A stretch of DNA of 64,000 nt from Duganella radicis (GCF_009720825.1 NZ_WNKY01000018.1:1-64000), one strand, 5' to 3'; counted from the stretch's first letter, positions 47,148 through 56,782 are shown. The notes: a model not told the origin generated them from the letters alone. Translations and numbers: made by a program.

Positions 47148-47163
47148 TATGATGGTCGTCATA
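47148..47163. promoter_or_regulatory. TetR operator, copy 1 (upstream of tetR)
   Basis: TATGATGGTCGTCATA, an inverted repeat TATGA-N6-TCATA, abuts the regulator's start codon. Its 16-base core matches copy 2 at 47783-47798 at 15 positions. It contains TATGAT, a possible -10 box. Confidence 0.65.
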
Positions 47164-47757
47164 ATGAGAAAATTAGCCAAGCCAGCCGGTTTAAGCCGTA
47201 AGGAACTCACCCACGAGCGCATCGTGGAGGTGGCCGCGCGCGCCATCCGGCGCAGCGGTTACGACGGCACCGGGGTGGCGGACATCATGAAGGAAGCGGG
47301 GCTGACCCATGGCGGCTTCTATGCGCACTTCGCCTCGCGTGACGCGTTGCTGGCGGAAGCGGCCGACCGTGCCGGCGCCGACGCGGTAGCGCTGGCGGCG
47401 CGCATCGCCGCCGCCGCGCCACCGGGGCAGGCCTTGCACAACATCATGCAGGCCTATTTTTCGGACGAGCACATCGCGGCGATCGAGAAGGGTTGCCCGG
47501 TGTCGGCGCTGGGCTCGGAGATGCCGCGCCAGGCGCCCGAGGTGCGGCGCGTGGCGACCACCCACATCAAGGAAATGATCGACCTGGTGGCGCGTCAAAT
47601 GGCCGACTGGGGGCAGCCGGAGGCACACGAGCGGGCGATGGCGCTGGTATGCGGCCTGATCGGTACTACCATCATGGCCCGTGCGGTGGATGATTCCAGG
47701 TTGTCGCAAGCGCTGCGTGCCGCCACGCTGAAGCAGTTTTTACCGGCTGACGGTTGA
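47164..47757 (+). CDS. TetR family transcriptional regulator
   Basis: A 197-residue repressor with an N-terminal helix-turn-helix (about residues 14-60; GVADIMKEAGLTHGGFYAHF) and a C-terminal TetR_C-type ligand domain (IEKGCPVSALGSEMPRQAPEVR). No ribosome-binding site precedes ATG 47164, which directly follows the operator, so translation may be leaderless; in-frame ATGs at 47149 and 47152 within the operator are alternatives. It probably represses itself and the quinone-reductase gene downstream, since both have the same palindrome. Confidence 0.85.
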   Translation: MRKLAKPAGLSRKELTHERIVEVAARAIRRSGYDGTGVADIMKEAGLTHGGFYAHFASRDALLAEAADRAGADAVALAARIAAAAPPGQALHNIMQAYFSDEHIAAIEKGCPVSALGSEMPRQAPEVRRVATTHIKEMIDLVARQMADWGQPEAHERAMALVCGLIGTTIMARAVDDSRLSQALRAATLKQFLPADG

Positions 47758-47778
47758 TGCCGGCGTTTTTTTTGCATG

Positions 47779-47802
47779 AAAATATGATGATCGTCATATT
47801 TT
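47779..47802. promoter_or_regulatory. TetR operator, copy 2 (upstream of quinone reductase gene)
   Basis: Perfect nine-base arms AAAATATGA and TCATATTTT separated by TGATCG. It lies between TTGCAT (47772-47777) and CATATT (47795-47800), which are 17 bases apart and could be the promoter of the oxidoreductase gene, so binding would block transcription. Confidence 0.7.
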
Positions 47803-47872
47803 GGGGGCGGAAATTGCATTGGTCACCGGTGCCAGGGATTTGCGCCTGGCTTAACTATTTAGAAAGCACAAC

Positions 47873-48877
47873 ATGAAAGCACTCACCTTACAACGCTACG
47901 GCAGCATCGACCACCTGTCGTTGGCAGAGATCGCGCGGCCGGCCATCAAGCCGGATGAGATCCTGGTCAAAGTGCACGCGGCCGGCATCAATCCGATCGA
48001 TTACATGATCCCCAAGGGCATGTTCAAGCCCATCATGAAACTCACCCTGCCGGCGACCATGGGCAGTGATTTCGCGGGCGTGGTGGTGGAGATCGGCAAC
48101 CGGGTGCGCCGCTTCAAGGTGGGGGACGCGGTGTACGGTAGCGTGTTTGATCTGGATGGCGGCAGCTTTGCGGAGTTTGTTGCCGCGCCCGAGCGGGCGG
48201 TGGCGCTGAAGCCGTTAAACCTGAGTTTCGTCCAGGCCGCTGCGGTCCCCATGGTCGGTCTGACCGCGTGGCAGGCGTTCAAGGAAATCATTCAGCTCAA
48301 GGCTGGCCAGAAAGTGTTCATCCCGGCCGGCGCGGGCGGCATCGGGACGTTTGCGATCCAGCTGGCCAAGCAGCTTGGCGCCAGCGTCGGCACCACCACC
48401 AGCACCGGCAATGTCGCGCTGGTGCGGGGCCTGGGGGCGGATGAGGTGGTCGATTACAAGACGCAGGAGTTCGATCAGGTGCTAAAAGATTACGACGCCG
48501 TGCTGGCCACCATGCGTGGTGACGGTCTGAGCAAAGCTCTGCGGATTGTTCGCCCGGGCGGCAAGGCGGTGTCCTTGGTCGGCCCTCCCGACAGCAAGTT
48601 CGCCGAGAGGCGAGGAATGAATGTCGTGATGCGGCTGGTGTTCACCTTGTTGAGCAGCAAAATCCGCCGCCTTGCCAAGCGGCGTGCAGCCACGTATGAC
48701 TTCATGTTCGTGCGCGCGGACGGCGCGCAACTGGGGCAGATAGGCGAATTGCTGGAGGCCGGGCGCATCCGGCCGGTGATTGACCGGGTGTACCCGTTGG
48801 CGCAGGCGCACGAGGCATTGCGCTATCTGGAGCAAGGCCGCGCCAAGGGCAAGGTCGTGCTGCAGATGGTCGCTTAA
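47873..48877 (+). CDS. zinc-independent MDR family NADP-dependent quinone oxidoreductase
   Basis: A 334-residue medium-chain dehydrogenase/reductase of the quinone oxidoreductase type. GroES-like N-terminal half (HAAGINPIDYMIPKG; MGSDFAGVVVEIG) and Rossmann half with IPAGAGGIGTFAIQLAKQLGA (about residues 145-165). The zinc-binding cysteines of alcohol dehydrogenases are absent. With the TetR gene upstream it forms a typical electrophile-responsive detoxification pair, which is an inference. Its last four bases overlap the end of the convergent cystine transporter gene. Confidence 0.87.
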   Translation: MKALTLQRYGSIDHLSLAEIARPAIKPDEILVKVHAAGINPIDYMIPKGMFKPIMKLTLPATMGSDFAGVVVEIGNRVRRFKVGDAVYGSVFDLDGGSFAEFVAAPERAVALKPLNLSFVQAAAVPMVGLTAWQAFKEIIQLKAGQKVFIPAGAGGIGTFAIQLAKQLGASVGTTTSTGNVALVRGLGADEVVDYKTQEFDQVLKDYDAVLATMRGDGLSKALRIVRPGGKAVSLVGPPDSKFAERRGMNVVMRLVFTLLSSKIRRLAKRRAATYDFMFVRADGAQLGQIGELLEAGRIRPVIDRVYPLAQAHEALRYLEQGRAKGKVVLQMVA

Positions 48878-50274
48878 GCGGCTTTGCGCTCGCTGTCGAT
48901 CGGCGGTTCGGCGTCGCTGTTGAAGACGGCCTGGTCGGTCTCGCCCAGCACACGGCTGGCGACCGCGCCGGCCGTGACCGAGCCGCTGACGTTGAGCGCG
49001 GTGCGGCCCATGTCGATCAGCGGCTCGATCGAAATCAGCAGGCCGGCCAGCGCCACCGGCAAATTCATCGACGACAGCACGATCAGCGCGGCAAAGGTGG
49101 CGCCGCCGCCGACGCCGGCCACGCCCACCGAACCGATGGTGATGATGGCCAGCAGCGGCGCGATGAAGCCGATGGTGAACGGATCGACGCCCACGGTGGG
49201 CGCGATCATCACCGCCAGCATGGCCGGATAGATGCCGGCGCAGCCGTTCTGGCCGATGGTGGCGCCAAACGAGGCGGCAAAGTTGGCGATGCCTTCCGGG
49301 GTGCCCAGGCGCGTGGTCTGGGTCTGCACGCTCATCGGAATGGCGCCGGCGCTGCTGCGCGAGGTGAAGGCAAAGGTCAGCAGCGGCAGGATCTTTTTGG
49401 TCCAGCGCAGCGGATTCAGGCCCAGGCCGGACACGATCAGCAAATGCACGCCAAACATCAGCAGCAGCGCGCTGTACGAGGCCAGCACGAAGCCGATCAG
49501 GTGCAGGATGTCGGTGTAGCTGGAGCTCGACACCACCTGCGCCATCAGCGCGAACACGCCGTACGGCGTCAGGCGCAGCACCAGCGTGACGATGCGCATC
49601 ACGATGGCGTGCGCCACCTGCACGAAGCGCTCGAAGGAGGCGAAGATGTCCGGTTTCTTGTCGTGGATGCCGGTGGCGGCGATGCCGATGAAGACCGAGA
49701 AAATCACCACCGCGATGGTGGAGGTCTTGCGGCCGCCGGTCATGTCGAGGAAGGGATTGGCCGGGATAAAGCTCAGCAGCATGCTGGGCAGCGAGATGGC
49801 CTGCGCCGCTTCCACCTTGCCTTGCAGGTAGACGCCGCGCGCGATGTCGGCGGCCGAGGCGGTCAGGCCGACCGCGCTCAGGCCGAAGGCCTTGGCCATC
49901 AGGATGCCGATGCTGGCGGCGATCAGGGTGGTGACCATCAGCGTTCCGATAGTTAGCGCACTGATCTTGCCCAGCGAATTGATACCCTTCAGCTTGAGGA
50001 TGGCGGAAATGATGGAGACCATAATCAGCGGCATCACAATCATTTGCAGCAGCTTGACGTAGCCGCTGCCGACGATGTCGAGATAGTCGCCGGTGGTCTT
50101 GACCTCGGCCGCGCCGGCGCCGTAAATCGCTTGCAGGGCCGCGCCCAGCACCACGCCGAGCCCCATGCCGGTGAACACGCGCACCGAAAACGACGCATGC
50201 TTGCGTTGTTGCGCGTACAGCACGCCCAGCAGAGCCAGCGCCGCCAGCAGATTGAGGATGACATTGATCGTCAT
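48874..50274 (-). CDS. tcyP: L-cystine sodium/dicarboxylate-type symporter
   Basis: A 466-residue membrane protein of the DAACS (dicarboxylate/amino acid:cation symporter) family, closest by pattern to TcyP/YdjN, which imports cystine. MIVMPLIMVSIISAILKL (about residue 78), the serine-rich hairpin FTSRSSAGAIPMSVQ (about 307) and FGATIGQNGCAGIYP (about 338) are the family's substrate and cation sites. AAGGAT precedes the start. Assignment to cystine rather than another amino acid is by resemblance. Confidence 0.8.
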   Translation of the reverse strand: MTINVILNLLAALALLGVLYAQQRKHASFSVRVFTGMGLGVVLGAALQAIYGAGAAEVKTTGDYLDIVGSGYVKLLQMIVMPLIMVSIISAILKLKGINSLGKISALTIGTLMVTTLIAASIGILMAKAFGLSAVGLTASAADIARGVYLQGKVEAAQAISLPSMLLSFIPANPFLDMTGGRKTSTIAVVIFSVFIGIAATGIHDKKPDIFASFERFVQVAHAIVMRIVTLVLRLTPYGVFALMAQVVSSSSYTDILHLIGFVLASYSALLLMFGVHLLIVSGLGLNPLRWTKKILPLLTFAFTSRSSAGAIPMSVQTQTTRLGTPEGIANFAASFGATIGQNGCAGIYPAMLAVMIAPTVGVDPFTIGFIAPLLAIITIGSVGVAGVGGGATFAALIVLSSMNLPVALAGLLISIEPLIDMGRTALNVSGSVTAGAVASRVLGETDQAVFNSDAEPPIDSERKAA

Positions 50275-50407
50275 AGCTTATCCTTTACTACAAATGTGTG
50301 GCCAATCGCGCATTTTATATGCCCGCATCGTCGGTTAATGGAACATTTGGCTATATGTCTATACAGAATTCGCATATGCAAGTGTTGTAAATTGTTTTCA
50401 CGTGGAA

Positions 50408-50427
50408 ATTGGTGAAACTACACCAAT
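50408..50427 (+). other. perfect hairpin upstream of chemoreceptor gene
   Basis: ATTGGTG-AAACTA-CACCAAT, seven-base arms, lies 46 bases before the receptor start in an A/T-rich 199-base intergenic region that must hold promoters for both tcyP and the receptor. It could be an operator or leader hairpin. Confidence 0.35.
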
Positions 50428-50473
50428 CTTTAACCGGTAGAATGAATACATCTACCTTGCAAGGAGCATGTTG

Positions 50474-52171
50474 ATGGCAACCATGAAAGTAGGCACCCGG
50501 CTGAGTCTGGGCTTTGGACTGGTACTGGTGCTGTTGCTGCTGGTTGCCATGCTGGGTGTGTTCAACATGAGCACGATCCATGCCAAGCTCGACCGCATCG
50601 TCAACGAGAATGCCGTCAAGACGCAGCTGGTGAACGATATGTCGGAGTCGGTGCATATCGTGGCGCGCGTGACGCGCAGCGTGGTGCTGCTCAATGATCA
50701 CGCCGCCATCCGTCGGGAAATGGACAAAGTCATCAAGGCGCGCGAGGTCTACAACAAGGCGGTGGAGGCGCTGGCCAGCATGCCGGCCACCGCCAGAGGC
50801 GTGGCAATTCGTGACCGCATCGCCGGCCTGGCAAGGCAAACGCGTCCGCTCAATGACAAGGTGATCGAACTGGCGCTGGCCAACAACGATGCCGAGGCGA
50901 CCGAGGTGCTGATGAAGCAAGCCGGCCCCAGCACGCAAACGTGGCAAGACACCATGGATGAATACGCCGCGCTGCAAAAAGAGACCAACCAGGCCGACGC
51001 GGCCGCGGCGGCCGCCGCCTACCAGCGCGCGCGCCTGTTGATGCTGGTGCTGAGCGCCGCGGCGATTGCCGTCGGGGTGATCGCGGCGGTGCGCATTGCG
51101 CGCGGCCTGCTGCGCCAGCTGGGCGGCGAACCCGATTACGCGGCGGCGATTGCCGGCCGCATCGCTTCGGGCGACCTGACGGTGGTGGTCGACACCCGTG
51201 GCAACGACCAACAGAGCATGCTGCACGCCATGAAAATGATGCGCGATGCGCTGGCCCGCATCGTGGCCGAGGTGCGCACCGGTACCGAGACCATCGCCTC
51301 GGCCTCGACCCAGATCGCCAGCGGCAATCAGGACTTGTCGTCGCGCACCGAGCAGCAGGCCAGCTCGCTGGAGGAGACGGCGTCCTCGATGGAGGAGCTG
51401 ACCAGCGCGGTGCGCGCCAATAACGACAACGCGCGCCAGGCCAATCAGCTGGCGCAGTCGGCTTCGGCGGTGGCGCAGCAGGGCGGGGCGGTGGTGTCGC
51501 AGGTGGTGGATACCATGGGCGCCATCAACGAATCGTCGCGCAAGATCGTCGACATTATTTCGGTGATCGACGGCATCGCCTTCCAGACCAATATCCTGGC
51601 GCTGAATGCGGCGGTGGAAGCGGCCCGTGCCGGTGAGCAGGGACGCGGCTTTGCGGTGGTGGCCTCGGAAGTGCGCACGCTGGCGCAGCGTTCGGCCTCG
51701 GCGGCCAAGGAGATCAAGGAACTGATCGGCACCTCGGTGGAGAAAGTGGAGATTGGCAGCAAGCTGGTGGAGCAGGCCGGTCACACCATGGACCAGGTGG
51801 TGGCCAGCGTGCAGCGCGTGACCGACATCATGGCCGAGATTTCCACCGCCGGCGATGAGCAAAGCGCCGGCATCGAGCAGATCAACCAGGCCGTCAGCGA
51901 GATGGATACGGTGACGCAGCAAAACGCCGCGCTGGTGGAGGAGGCCGCCGCGGCGGCCGAAGCCATGCAGAATCAGGCGGCCAATCTGGAGCGCGTGGTC
52001 AGCGTGTTCCGGGTCGATGGCGCGCAGCGCAGCGTCGCTCCGGTGACGGTGGCCAGGCCGGCGCCGCGCCTGGCCGCGGTCAAGCCGGGCGCGCCGCGTG
52101 CCACCGCGCCGGCGCCGCGCGCGCCCCGCGTCACCGCCGGCGGCAATGAAGGAGATTGGGAAGAATTCTGA
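50474..52171 (+). CDS. methyl-accepting chemotaxis protein
   Basis: A 565-residue chemoreceptor. TM1 about residues 10-32; periplasmic four-helix-bundle sensor (about 33-185); TM2 about 190-210; HAMP; and a signalling domain with methylation helices ([21 protein letters not shown]) and the tip [20 protein letters not shown]. The C-terminus is an Ala/Pro/Arg tail ending NEGDWEEF, a possible CheR/CheB tether. ATG 50474 is preferred over 50468 because AAGGAG (50461-50466) is seven bases before it. It differs clearly from the WspA type and probably feeds the flagellar chemotaxis system encoded elsewhere. Confidence 0.92.
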   Translation: MATMKVGTRLSLGFGLVLVLLLLVAMLGVFNMSTIHAKLDRIVNENAVKTQLVNDMSESVHIVARVTRSVVLLNDHAAIRREMDKVIKAREVYNKAVEALASMPATARGVAIRDRIAGLARQTRPLNDKVIELALANNDAEATEVLMKQAGPSTQTWQDTMDEYAALQKETNQADAAAAAAAYQRARLLMLVLSAAAIAVGVIAAVRIARGLLRQLGGEPDYAAAIAGRIASGDLTVVVDTRGNDQQSMLHAMKMMRDALARIVAEVRTGTETIASASTQIASGNQDLSSRTEQQASSLEETASSMEELTSAVRANNDNARQANQLAQSASAVAQQGGAVVSQVVDTMGAINESSRKIVDIISVIDGIAFQTNILALNAAVEAARAGEQGRGFAVVASEVRTLAQRSASAAKEIKELIGTSVEKVEIGSKLVEQAGHTMDQVVASVQRVTDIMAEISTAGDEQSAGIEQINQAVSEMDTVTQQNAALVEEAAAAAEAMQNQAANLERVVSVFRVDGAQRSVAPVTVARPAPRLAAVKPGAPRATAPAPRAPRVTAGGNEGDWEEF

Positions 52172-52184
52172 ATCTGACTATAAT
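52156..52184 (+). promoter_or_regulatory. sigma70-type promoter for the small exported protein
   Basis: TTGGGA (52156-52161) and a perfect TATAAT (52179-52184) are 17 bases apart. The -35 box lies inside the end of the receptor gene, and the downstream gene starts 33 bases after the -10 box. Confidence 0.65.
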
Positions 52185-52217
52185 CGCGGCAGTATCAATC
52201 TTAATGGATGAGTCGCG

Positions 52218-52724
52218 ATGAAAGCTCTGTTTGCCCTGATGTTGGTTTCGACGGCCGCGCTGGCCGATGACGCGGCGCTGCTGAAATGCCGCCAGCTGGA
52301 AGACGGCCCGGTGCGCCTGGCCTGCTACAACGCCATTGTGGTGAACCCGGCGGCGCCCGCGGTTGCACCAGCTGCCGCCGCAAACGCCGCCGCTCCCGCC
52401 GCGCGCGCCGCCGTGCCGGCCTACACCACGGTGGCCGCGCCCACCGAAGCGGAGATGGCGGCCATGTTCGGCCGCGAACCGGAGATCCTGAAATCGGCCC
52501 GTCTGCAATCGATCGAGACCAGCATCGCCGGTCCGTTCGACGGCTGGGTGCGCGGCCAGCGCATCCGTCTGGCCAACGGCCAGGTCTGGAAAGTGGTGGA
52601 CGACACGGAAGACGTGGTGGAGCTGAACAATCCCAAGGTGACCGTCAAGCGCGGCCTGCTGGGCGCCATCTTCCTCGACATCGAAGGCGCGCACCGCAAT
52701 CCGAAGGTGCAGCGCGTGCAGTAA
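52218..52724 (+). CDS. small exported protein of unknown function
   Basis: A 168-residue protein with a signal peptide (about residues 1-16, TAALA-DD), a cysteine pair (LLKCRQL and RLACYNA) near the mature N-terminus, an Ala/Pro-rich linker (about 45-75) and a C-terminal beta-rich domain (GPFDGWVRGQRIRLANGQVW). The KCRxxxDxxxRLxCYN layout resembles small periplasmic proteins found beside type VI secretion loci, but no such locus is here. It ends one base before the convergent kinase gene. Confidence 0.7.
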   Translation: MKALFALMLVSTAALADDAALLKCRQLEDGPVRLACYNAIVVNPAAPAVAPAAAANAAAPAARAAVPAYTTVAAPTEAEMAAMFGREPEILKSARLQSIETSIAGPFDGWVRGQRIRLANGQVWKVVDDTEDVVELNNPKVTVKRGLLGAIFLDIEGAHRNPKVQRVQ

Positions 52725-54038
52725 CTAAAACCAGATATCGAAGCTGGTCGCGCCGGTGCCGGTGGCGGCCAGCCGGTAGTGGAAGCCGTGCCGGTTCAGC
52801 ACTTCGCGCACGAACAGCAAACCTATGCCCTGACCGCCTTTCTTGGTGGTGAAGAAGGGTGTGAACAATTGCCGCGCCGGCACCTCGCCCAGCAGGTTGC
52901 CGCTGTCGGTCACCGACAGGCGCACGCGGCCTTCTTCCCGCGCCAGTACGAAGGCGATCCGCTTGTCCTCGCCGTGGCCGGCTTCGGCCGCTTCCATCGC
53001 ATTTTTCACCACGTTGAGCAGCGCCTGCTCCATCAGGTGACGGTCCATGGCGATGGCCGGCACCTCGTCGCAGCGCTCCCAGGCGATGCGGATGCCACGG
53101 CTGCGGCACTGCTCGCGGTACAGGTAAAGGATGTCGTCCATGATGTCGCGCACGGCGTTGGGACGCGGTTCCGGCGCCGGCATTTTCACCACGCGCGTGA
53201 AGCGTTCGATGAATTCACCCAGGCTGGCGTTGCGGCGCTGGACGGCGTGGATGGCGGTGCTGAAGTCCTCGCTGTCGCGCTCGGCCAGCTGGCTGCGGTA
53301 GTAGAGCAGGGAGTCCAGCACCGAGCCGGTGGCGGCGACCGTGTTGTTGACTTCGTGCGCGAGCACGCGGATCAATTTTTCATAGGTGGCTTTTTCCGAG
53401 CTTTCCAGCTCCTCGGTCAGTTCCTCGACCAGCAGGAAATGGCGGGCGAAGCCGCGATCGTAGAACTGGCCGCGCTGGCCGCGATAGCGCCGGCCGTCGG
53501 CATCGGCCAGTAGCTGCGAGTCGCCCAGCGGCAGGGCGTCCAGCTGGGTAAGCAGCTCGGTTGGCGGACAGTCGGCCAGTTTCTTGCCTTTGGCGTCTTG
53601 CAGTCCGGGCAGGGCTTGGGCGCTGGCGTTCAGCAGGCTGATGCGGCCGTCGAAATCGAACACGATCACCGCGCTGGGCGTGGCTTCCAACAGGCGGTCG
53701 AGGAAGCCTTGTTGTTCGCCGATCTGCAAGCGTTCCTGATACAGCGCGCCCAGCATGGTGTTGAATAGCTGGACCAGCTCGTTGAGTTCGGCGTCGCCGC
53801 TGGTTTGCAGGCGGGCGGCGTAGTGCTGGTCTTGCAGCAGATCGTGGAAGTGGCGCGTGTAGCCCAGCGGCTCCAGCGCGCGGCGGATCAGGCCGATGCC
53901 GAGCGCGAGGCTGAGCAGCACGGCGGCCTCCAGTCCCAGCATCAATGCAGGCTGGCTGCGGAACAGCAGCACGGTGATCGCCAGGAACAGCAGGTGCGCG
54001 ACGATCAGGTAAGCGTACAGCCGCCGCCGCAAGCTCAT
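52725..54038 (-). CDS. NtrY-like sensor histidine kinase
   Basis: A 437-residue kinase with two N-terminal membrane helices separated by a very short loop (about residues 8-50), a linker, a PAS domain (about 115-180, ATPSAVIVFDFDGRISLLN), a divergent HisKA with phospho-His in LAHEVNNTVAATGS (about residue 227), and HATPase_c with NVVKNAMEAAEAG and GGQGIGLLFV. With almost no periplasmic part it probably senses membrane or cytosolic signals. Its start overlaps the response-regulator gene by four bases, so the two are partners and last in the ABC exporter operon. Confidence 0.9.
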   Translation of the reverse strand: MSLRRRLYAYLIVAHLLFLAITVLLFRSQPALMLGLEAAVLLSLALGIGLIRRALEPLGYTRHFHDLLQDQHYAARLQTSGDAELNELVQLFNTMLGALYQERLQIGEQQGFLDRLLEATPSAVIVFDFDGRISLLNASAQALPGLQDAKGKKLADCPPTELLTQLDALPLGDSQLLADADGRRYRGQRGQFYDRGFARHFLLVEELTEELESSEKATYEKLIRVLAHEVNNTVAATGSVLDSLLYYRSQLAERDSEDFSTAIHAVQRRNASLGEFIERFTRVVKMPAPEPRPNAVRDIMDDILYLYREQCRSRGIRIAWERCDEVPAIAMDRHLMEQALLNVVKNAMEAAEAGHGEDKRIAFVLAREEGRVRLSVTDSGNLLGEVPARQLFTPFFTTKKGGQGIGLLFVREVLNRHGFHYRLAATGTGATSFDIWF

Positions 54039-55582
54039 CGCCAGCCGCCGCCCATGCGGCCCGCGCCGGCAGGCGCAACCCCGGCGCGGCGGGAGACGTC
54101 GGCGTGGCGGACCGGAGGCGCCGTGAGGCCGTGATCGGCGCCGCCCATGCGTGCGCCGGCTGCGGCGTGGGCGAGGTTGCCGGCATCGGTGGCGACGGGT
54201 GCGCTGCCGAGGCCGTGGCGTTCGAGGCGGCGGTACAAGGCGGTGCGGCTCAGGCCCAGCGCCTTGGCCACGCGCGAGATGTTGCCTTGATGTTGTTCCA
54301 GCGCGTGCACGATCATGTGGCGCTCGACCTGTTCCAGCGTCATGCCATCCACGCCCAGCCGCGCGCCTGCCGCGCCCGGCCCGCCGCCATGCTCATGCTG
54401 CTCGACCGCGACAAAATCCGCCTGCCGCAATTCGCTGCGCCCAACCAGCAGCAAGGTCCGCTCCAGGGTCTGCTTCAACTGCCGGATATTGCCCGGCCAC
54501 GGCTGCGCGCTCAGCCACTCCAGCGCCTGCGGCGTAATCGTCGCCGCCGGCAAGCCGTAGCTGGCCGACACTTCGCCGATGATGTGCCGCGCCAGCAGCG
54601 GAATATCGCTGCGCCGCTCGCGCAAGGGCGGCAAGCGGATGGTGATCAGGTTCAGCCGGTAAAACAAGTCCTCGCGGAACTCGCCGCCGGCCACCAGTTC
54701 CGCCAGCTCGCGATTGGTGGCCGACACCACCCGCACATCGGCCTTCTCGCTGCGGCTGGCGCCCACCGGTTGATAGGTCTGGTCCTGCAACACCCTCAAC
54801 AGCTTGACCTGGTCCGAGCGATTGAGCTCGCCTATCTCGTCCAGAAACAGCGTGCCCTCATGCGCTGTGGCGACGTGGCCCTTGCGGTCGGTCTTGGCAT
54901 CCGTGAACGCGCCGCGCACGTGGCCGAACATCTCGCTCTCAAACAAGGACGGCGTGATGGCGCCCATATTGATCTTGACGATGGCCTTGCCCGCGCGCGT
55001 GCTGTTGCGATGAATCGCATCGGCAATCAACTCCTTGCCGCAGCCGCTCTCGCCCAGTATCAGCACCGGCGCGCGCGTGTTGGCGACCTGGCCGATGGTG
55101 GTCAGCACCTTCAGCAAGCGTGGATGCTCGCCGACGATCGCGCTGAAGTCGAACTGCGCATCGAGCGCCTGGCGCGACGAACGCGCCGCCGGCGCAGCGG
55201 CTTCCAGCGTGGTGCGGACCAGCTCCGCCAGCTGCGTGTTATCCCACGGCTTGGTGAAGAAATTGGCCGCGCCGGCCTGCATGCCGCGCACCGCCAGCGC
55301 GATCGATCCCCACGCCGTCATCAGCAGCACCGGCAGGGCCGGGTGGGCGGCGCGGATCGACGCCAGCAGCTGCAAGCCTTCCTCGCCGCTGGTTTGCAGC
55401 GAAAAATTCATGTCCTGCAAAACCAGATCGACCGGCTGCGACGCCAGCATGGTCAGCGCCTGCTTCGGATCGTCCGCGCACAGCGCGTCGTAGCCCGACT
55501 GCTTGAGCAGCAGGGCCAGCGACACCTGCACCGCGCTGTCGTCGTCGATAATTAAAATGCGTTGCTTGCGAGTGGAGTCCAT
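54035..55582 (-). CDS. NtrC-family sigma54-type response regulator with GAFTDA variant
   Basis: A 515-residue regulator: REC (about 5-125, Asp57 in LVLQDMNF), AAA+ domain (about 145-375, Walker A GESGCGKE, Walker B GTLFLDEIGEL) and Fis-type helix-turn-helix (about 430-460, NISRVAKALGLSRTALYRRL). The sigma54-contact loop reads GAFTDA with Asp228 where GAFTGA is usual, so its interaction with sigma54 may be altered. After the HTH about 55 residues of Ala/Gly/Arg-rich tail extend to the overlap with the kinase gene. It probably controls the exporter genes immediately upstream. Confidence 0.9.
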   Translation of the reverse strand: MDSTRKQRILIIDDDSAVQVSLALLLKQSGYDALCADDPKQALTMLASQPVDLVLQDMNFSLQTSGEEGLQLLASIRAAHPALPVLLMTAWGSIALAVRGMQAGAANFFTKPWDNTQLAELVRTTLEAAAPAARSSRQALDAQFDFSAIVGEHPRLLKVLTTIGQVANTRAPVLILGESGCGKELIADAIHRNSTRAGKAIVKINMGAITPSLFESEMFGHVRGAFTDAKTDRKGHVATAHEGTLFLDEIGELNRSDQVKLLRVLQDQTYQPVGASRSEKADVRVVSATNRELAELVAGGEFREDLFYRLNLITIRLPPLRERRSDIPLLARHIIGEVSASYGLPAATITPQALEWLSAQPWPGNIRQLKQTLERTLLLVGRSELRQADFVAVEQHEHGGGPGAAGARLGVDGMTLEQVERHMIVHALEQHQGNISRVAKALGLSRTALYRRLERHGLGSAPVATDAGNLAHAAAGARMGGADHGLTAPPVRHADVSRRAGVAPAGAGRMGGGWR

Positions 55583-55585
55583 TAT

Positions 55586-56782
55586 TTATTCATAGTGCAG
55601 CGCTTGGGTCGGACTCAGGCGCGCGGCGCGCCAGCCGGGGTAGAGCGAACAAAGCAAGGATAGCAGATAGATCACACCTGCCGATAGCAGCGCCGCGCCG
55701 AAAAACACCGTCCAGTTCAGGACTTCGCCAAACACGCCGGTCAGCGGCAACTGCACCAGCAGCACCAGCGCGATCAGCATGGCGCCGCTGCTGAGCAGGA
55801 ATTGCTCGGAGATGATCTGCCGGTAAATGGCGCCGGCATCCGCGCCCAGCGCGCGGCGCAGGCCGATCTCCGGGATGCGCTGGGTGGTGTTCTGCCACAG
55901 CACACCGAACAGGCCGAACGCCACCATCACCAGCAGGAAGGACGCGATCACCGCCAGGATCACCAGCGGGATGGTCTGCGTCTTGAGCATGGAGGCGCGC
56001 GCATCGGCCTGCGGGGTGATGACAAAGTTCCAGTCATTGCGGATTTGTTTGAGCCGGGCGTTCAGCCTGGTCTCAAAGCTGCGCGGCGTGCCGGGCTTCA
56101 CCTTGAGCATGATGTTGTTGGCCGCGTCCCTGCCCACGCCCGGTAGCCAGCGCGGCAGCATGAAGTAGACCGGGTCCATCAGCTCGCCATGCGAGCGGAA
56201 CTCCTCCACCACGCCGACCACGCGATAGCGCTGGCCTTGCGTCTTGTCGCGTTTTTGCACCGCGAAGATCTGGCCGATCGGGTTTTTGCCGGCGAACCAT
56301 TTGTCGGCCAGACGGCGGTTGATGACGGTGGGCGCGGCGTCGGCGTTGTCGTCCATGCTGGAGAAGAAGCGCCCTTGTGCGATGCGCATGTCCATGGTGG
56401 CGAAGTACTCGTCGCTGACGCCCATGCCTTCCACCGTCAGTTGCTGGCTGCCGTCGGGCAGGACGTAATCCTCGGACCAGCGCGCCATCTCGTAGGTGCC
56501 GAACGAGCTGAAGGCCACCGATTCCACTTCCGGCAAATCGCGCAGGCTGCGCTTGATGTTCTCGAAGAGAATGGGATCGTTGGGCAAGTCCTGGGCGGCG
56601 CGAATGCTGACCGACCACTGGTTCTTCCAGCCGTGGCCGGTCGGTAGCTGGAACAGCTGCCAGTAGCGCAGGCCGAAGGCGGCAATCGCAAACACCACCA
56701 GGAAGGCCAGCAGGATTTCCAGGCTCAGCATCATGTTGCGGGACTTGCGTTTCCAGATCAGTTTCAATAAATGGCGCAGCAT
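55586..56782 (-). CDS. ABC exporter permease, MacB/FtsX type (second)
   Basis: A 398-residue permease with an N-terminal membrane helix (about residues 18-42), a large periplasmic MacB-like core domain (about 45-265) and three C-terminal helices of the FtsX domain (about 280-390, IPLVILAVIASFLLVMVAFGLFG; RIPEIGLRRALGA). It begins at the last base of the other permease gene. Both permeases likely form a heterodimer around the ATPase encoded upstream. An upstream in-frame extension only shadows the other permease gene. Confidence 0.88.
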   Translation of the reverse strand: MLRHLLKLIWKRKSRNMMLSLEILLAFLVVFAIAAFGLRYWQLFQLPTGHGWKNQWSVSIRAAQDLPNDPILFENIKRSLRDLPEVESVAFSSFGTYEMARWSEDYVLPDGSQQLTVEGMGVSDEYFATMDMRIAQGRFFSSMDDNADAAPTVINRRLADKWFAGKNPIGQIFAVQKRDKTQGQRYRVVGVVEEFRSHGELMDPVYFMLPRWLPGVGRDAANNIMLKVKPGTPRSFETRLNARLKQIRNDWNFVITPQADARASMLKTQTIPLVILAVIASFLLVMVAFGLFGVLWQNTTQRIPEIGLRRALGADAGAIYRQIISEQFLLSSGAMLIALVLLVQLPLTGVFGEVLNWTVFFGAALLSAGVIYLLSLLCSLYPGWRAARLSPTQALHYE

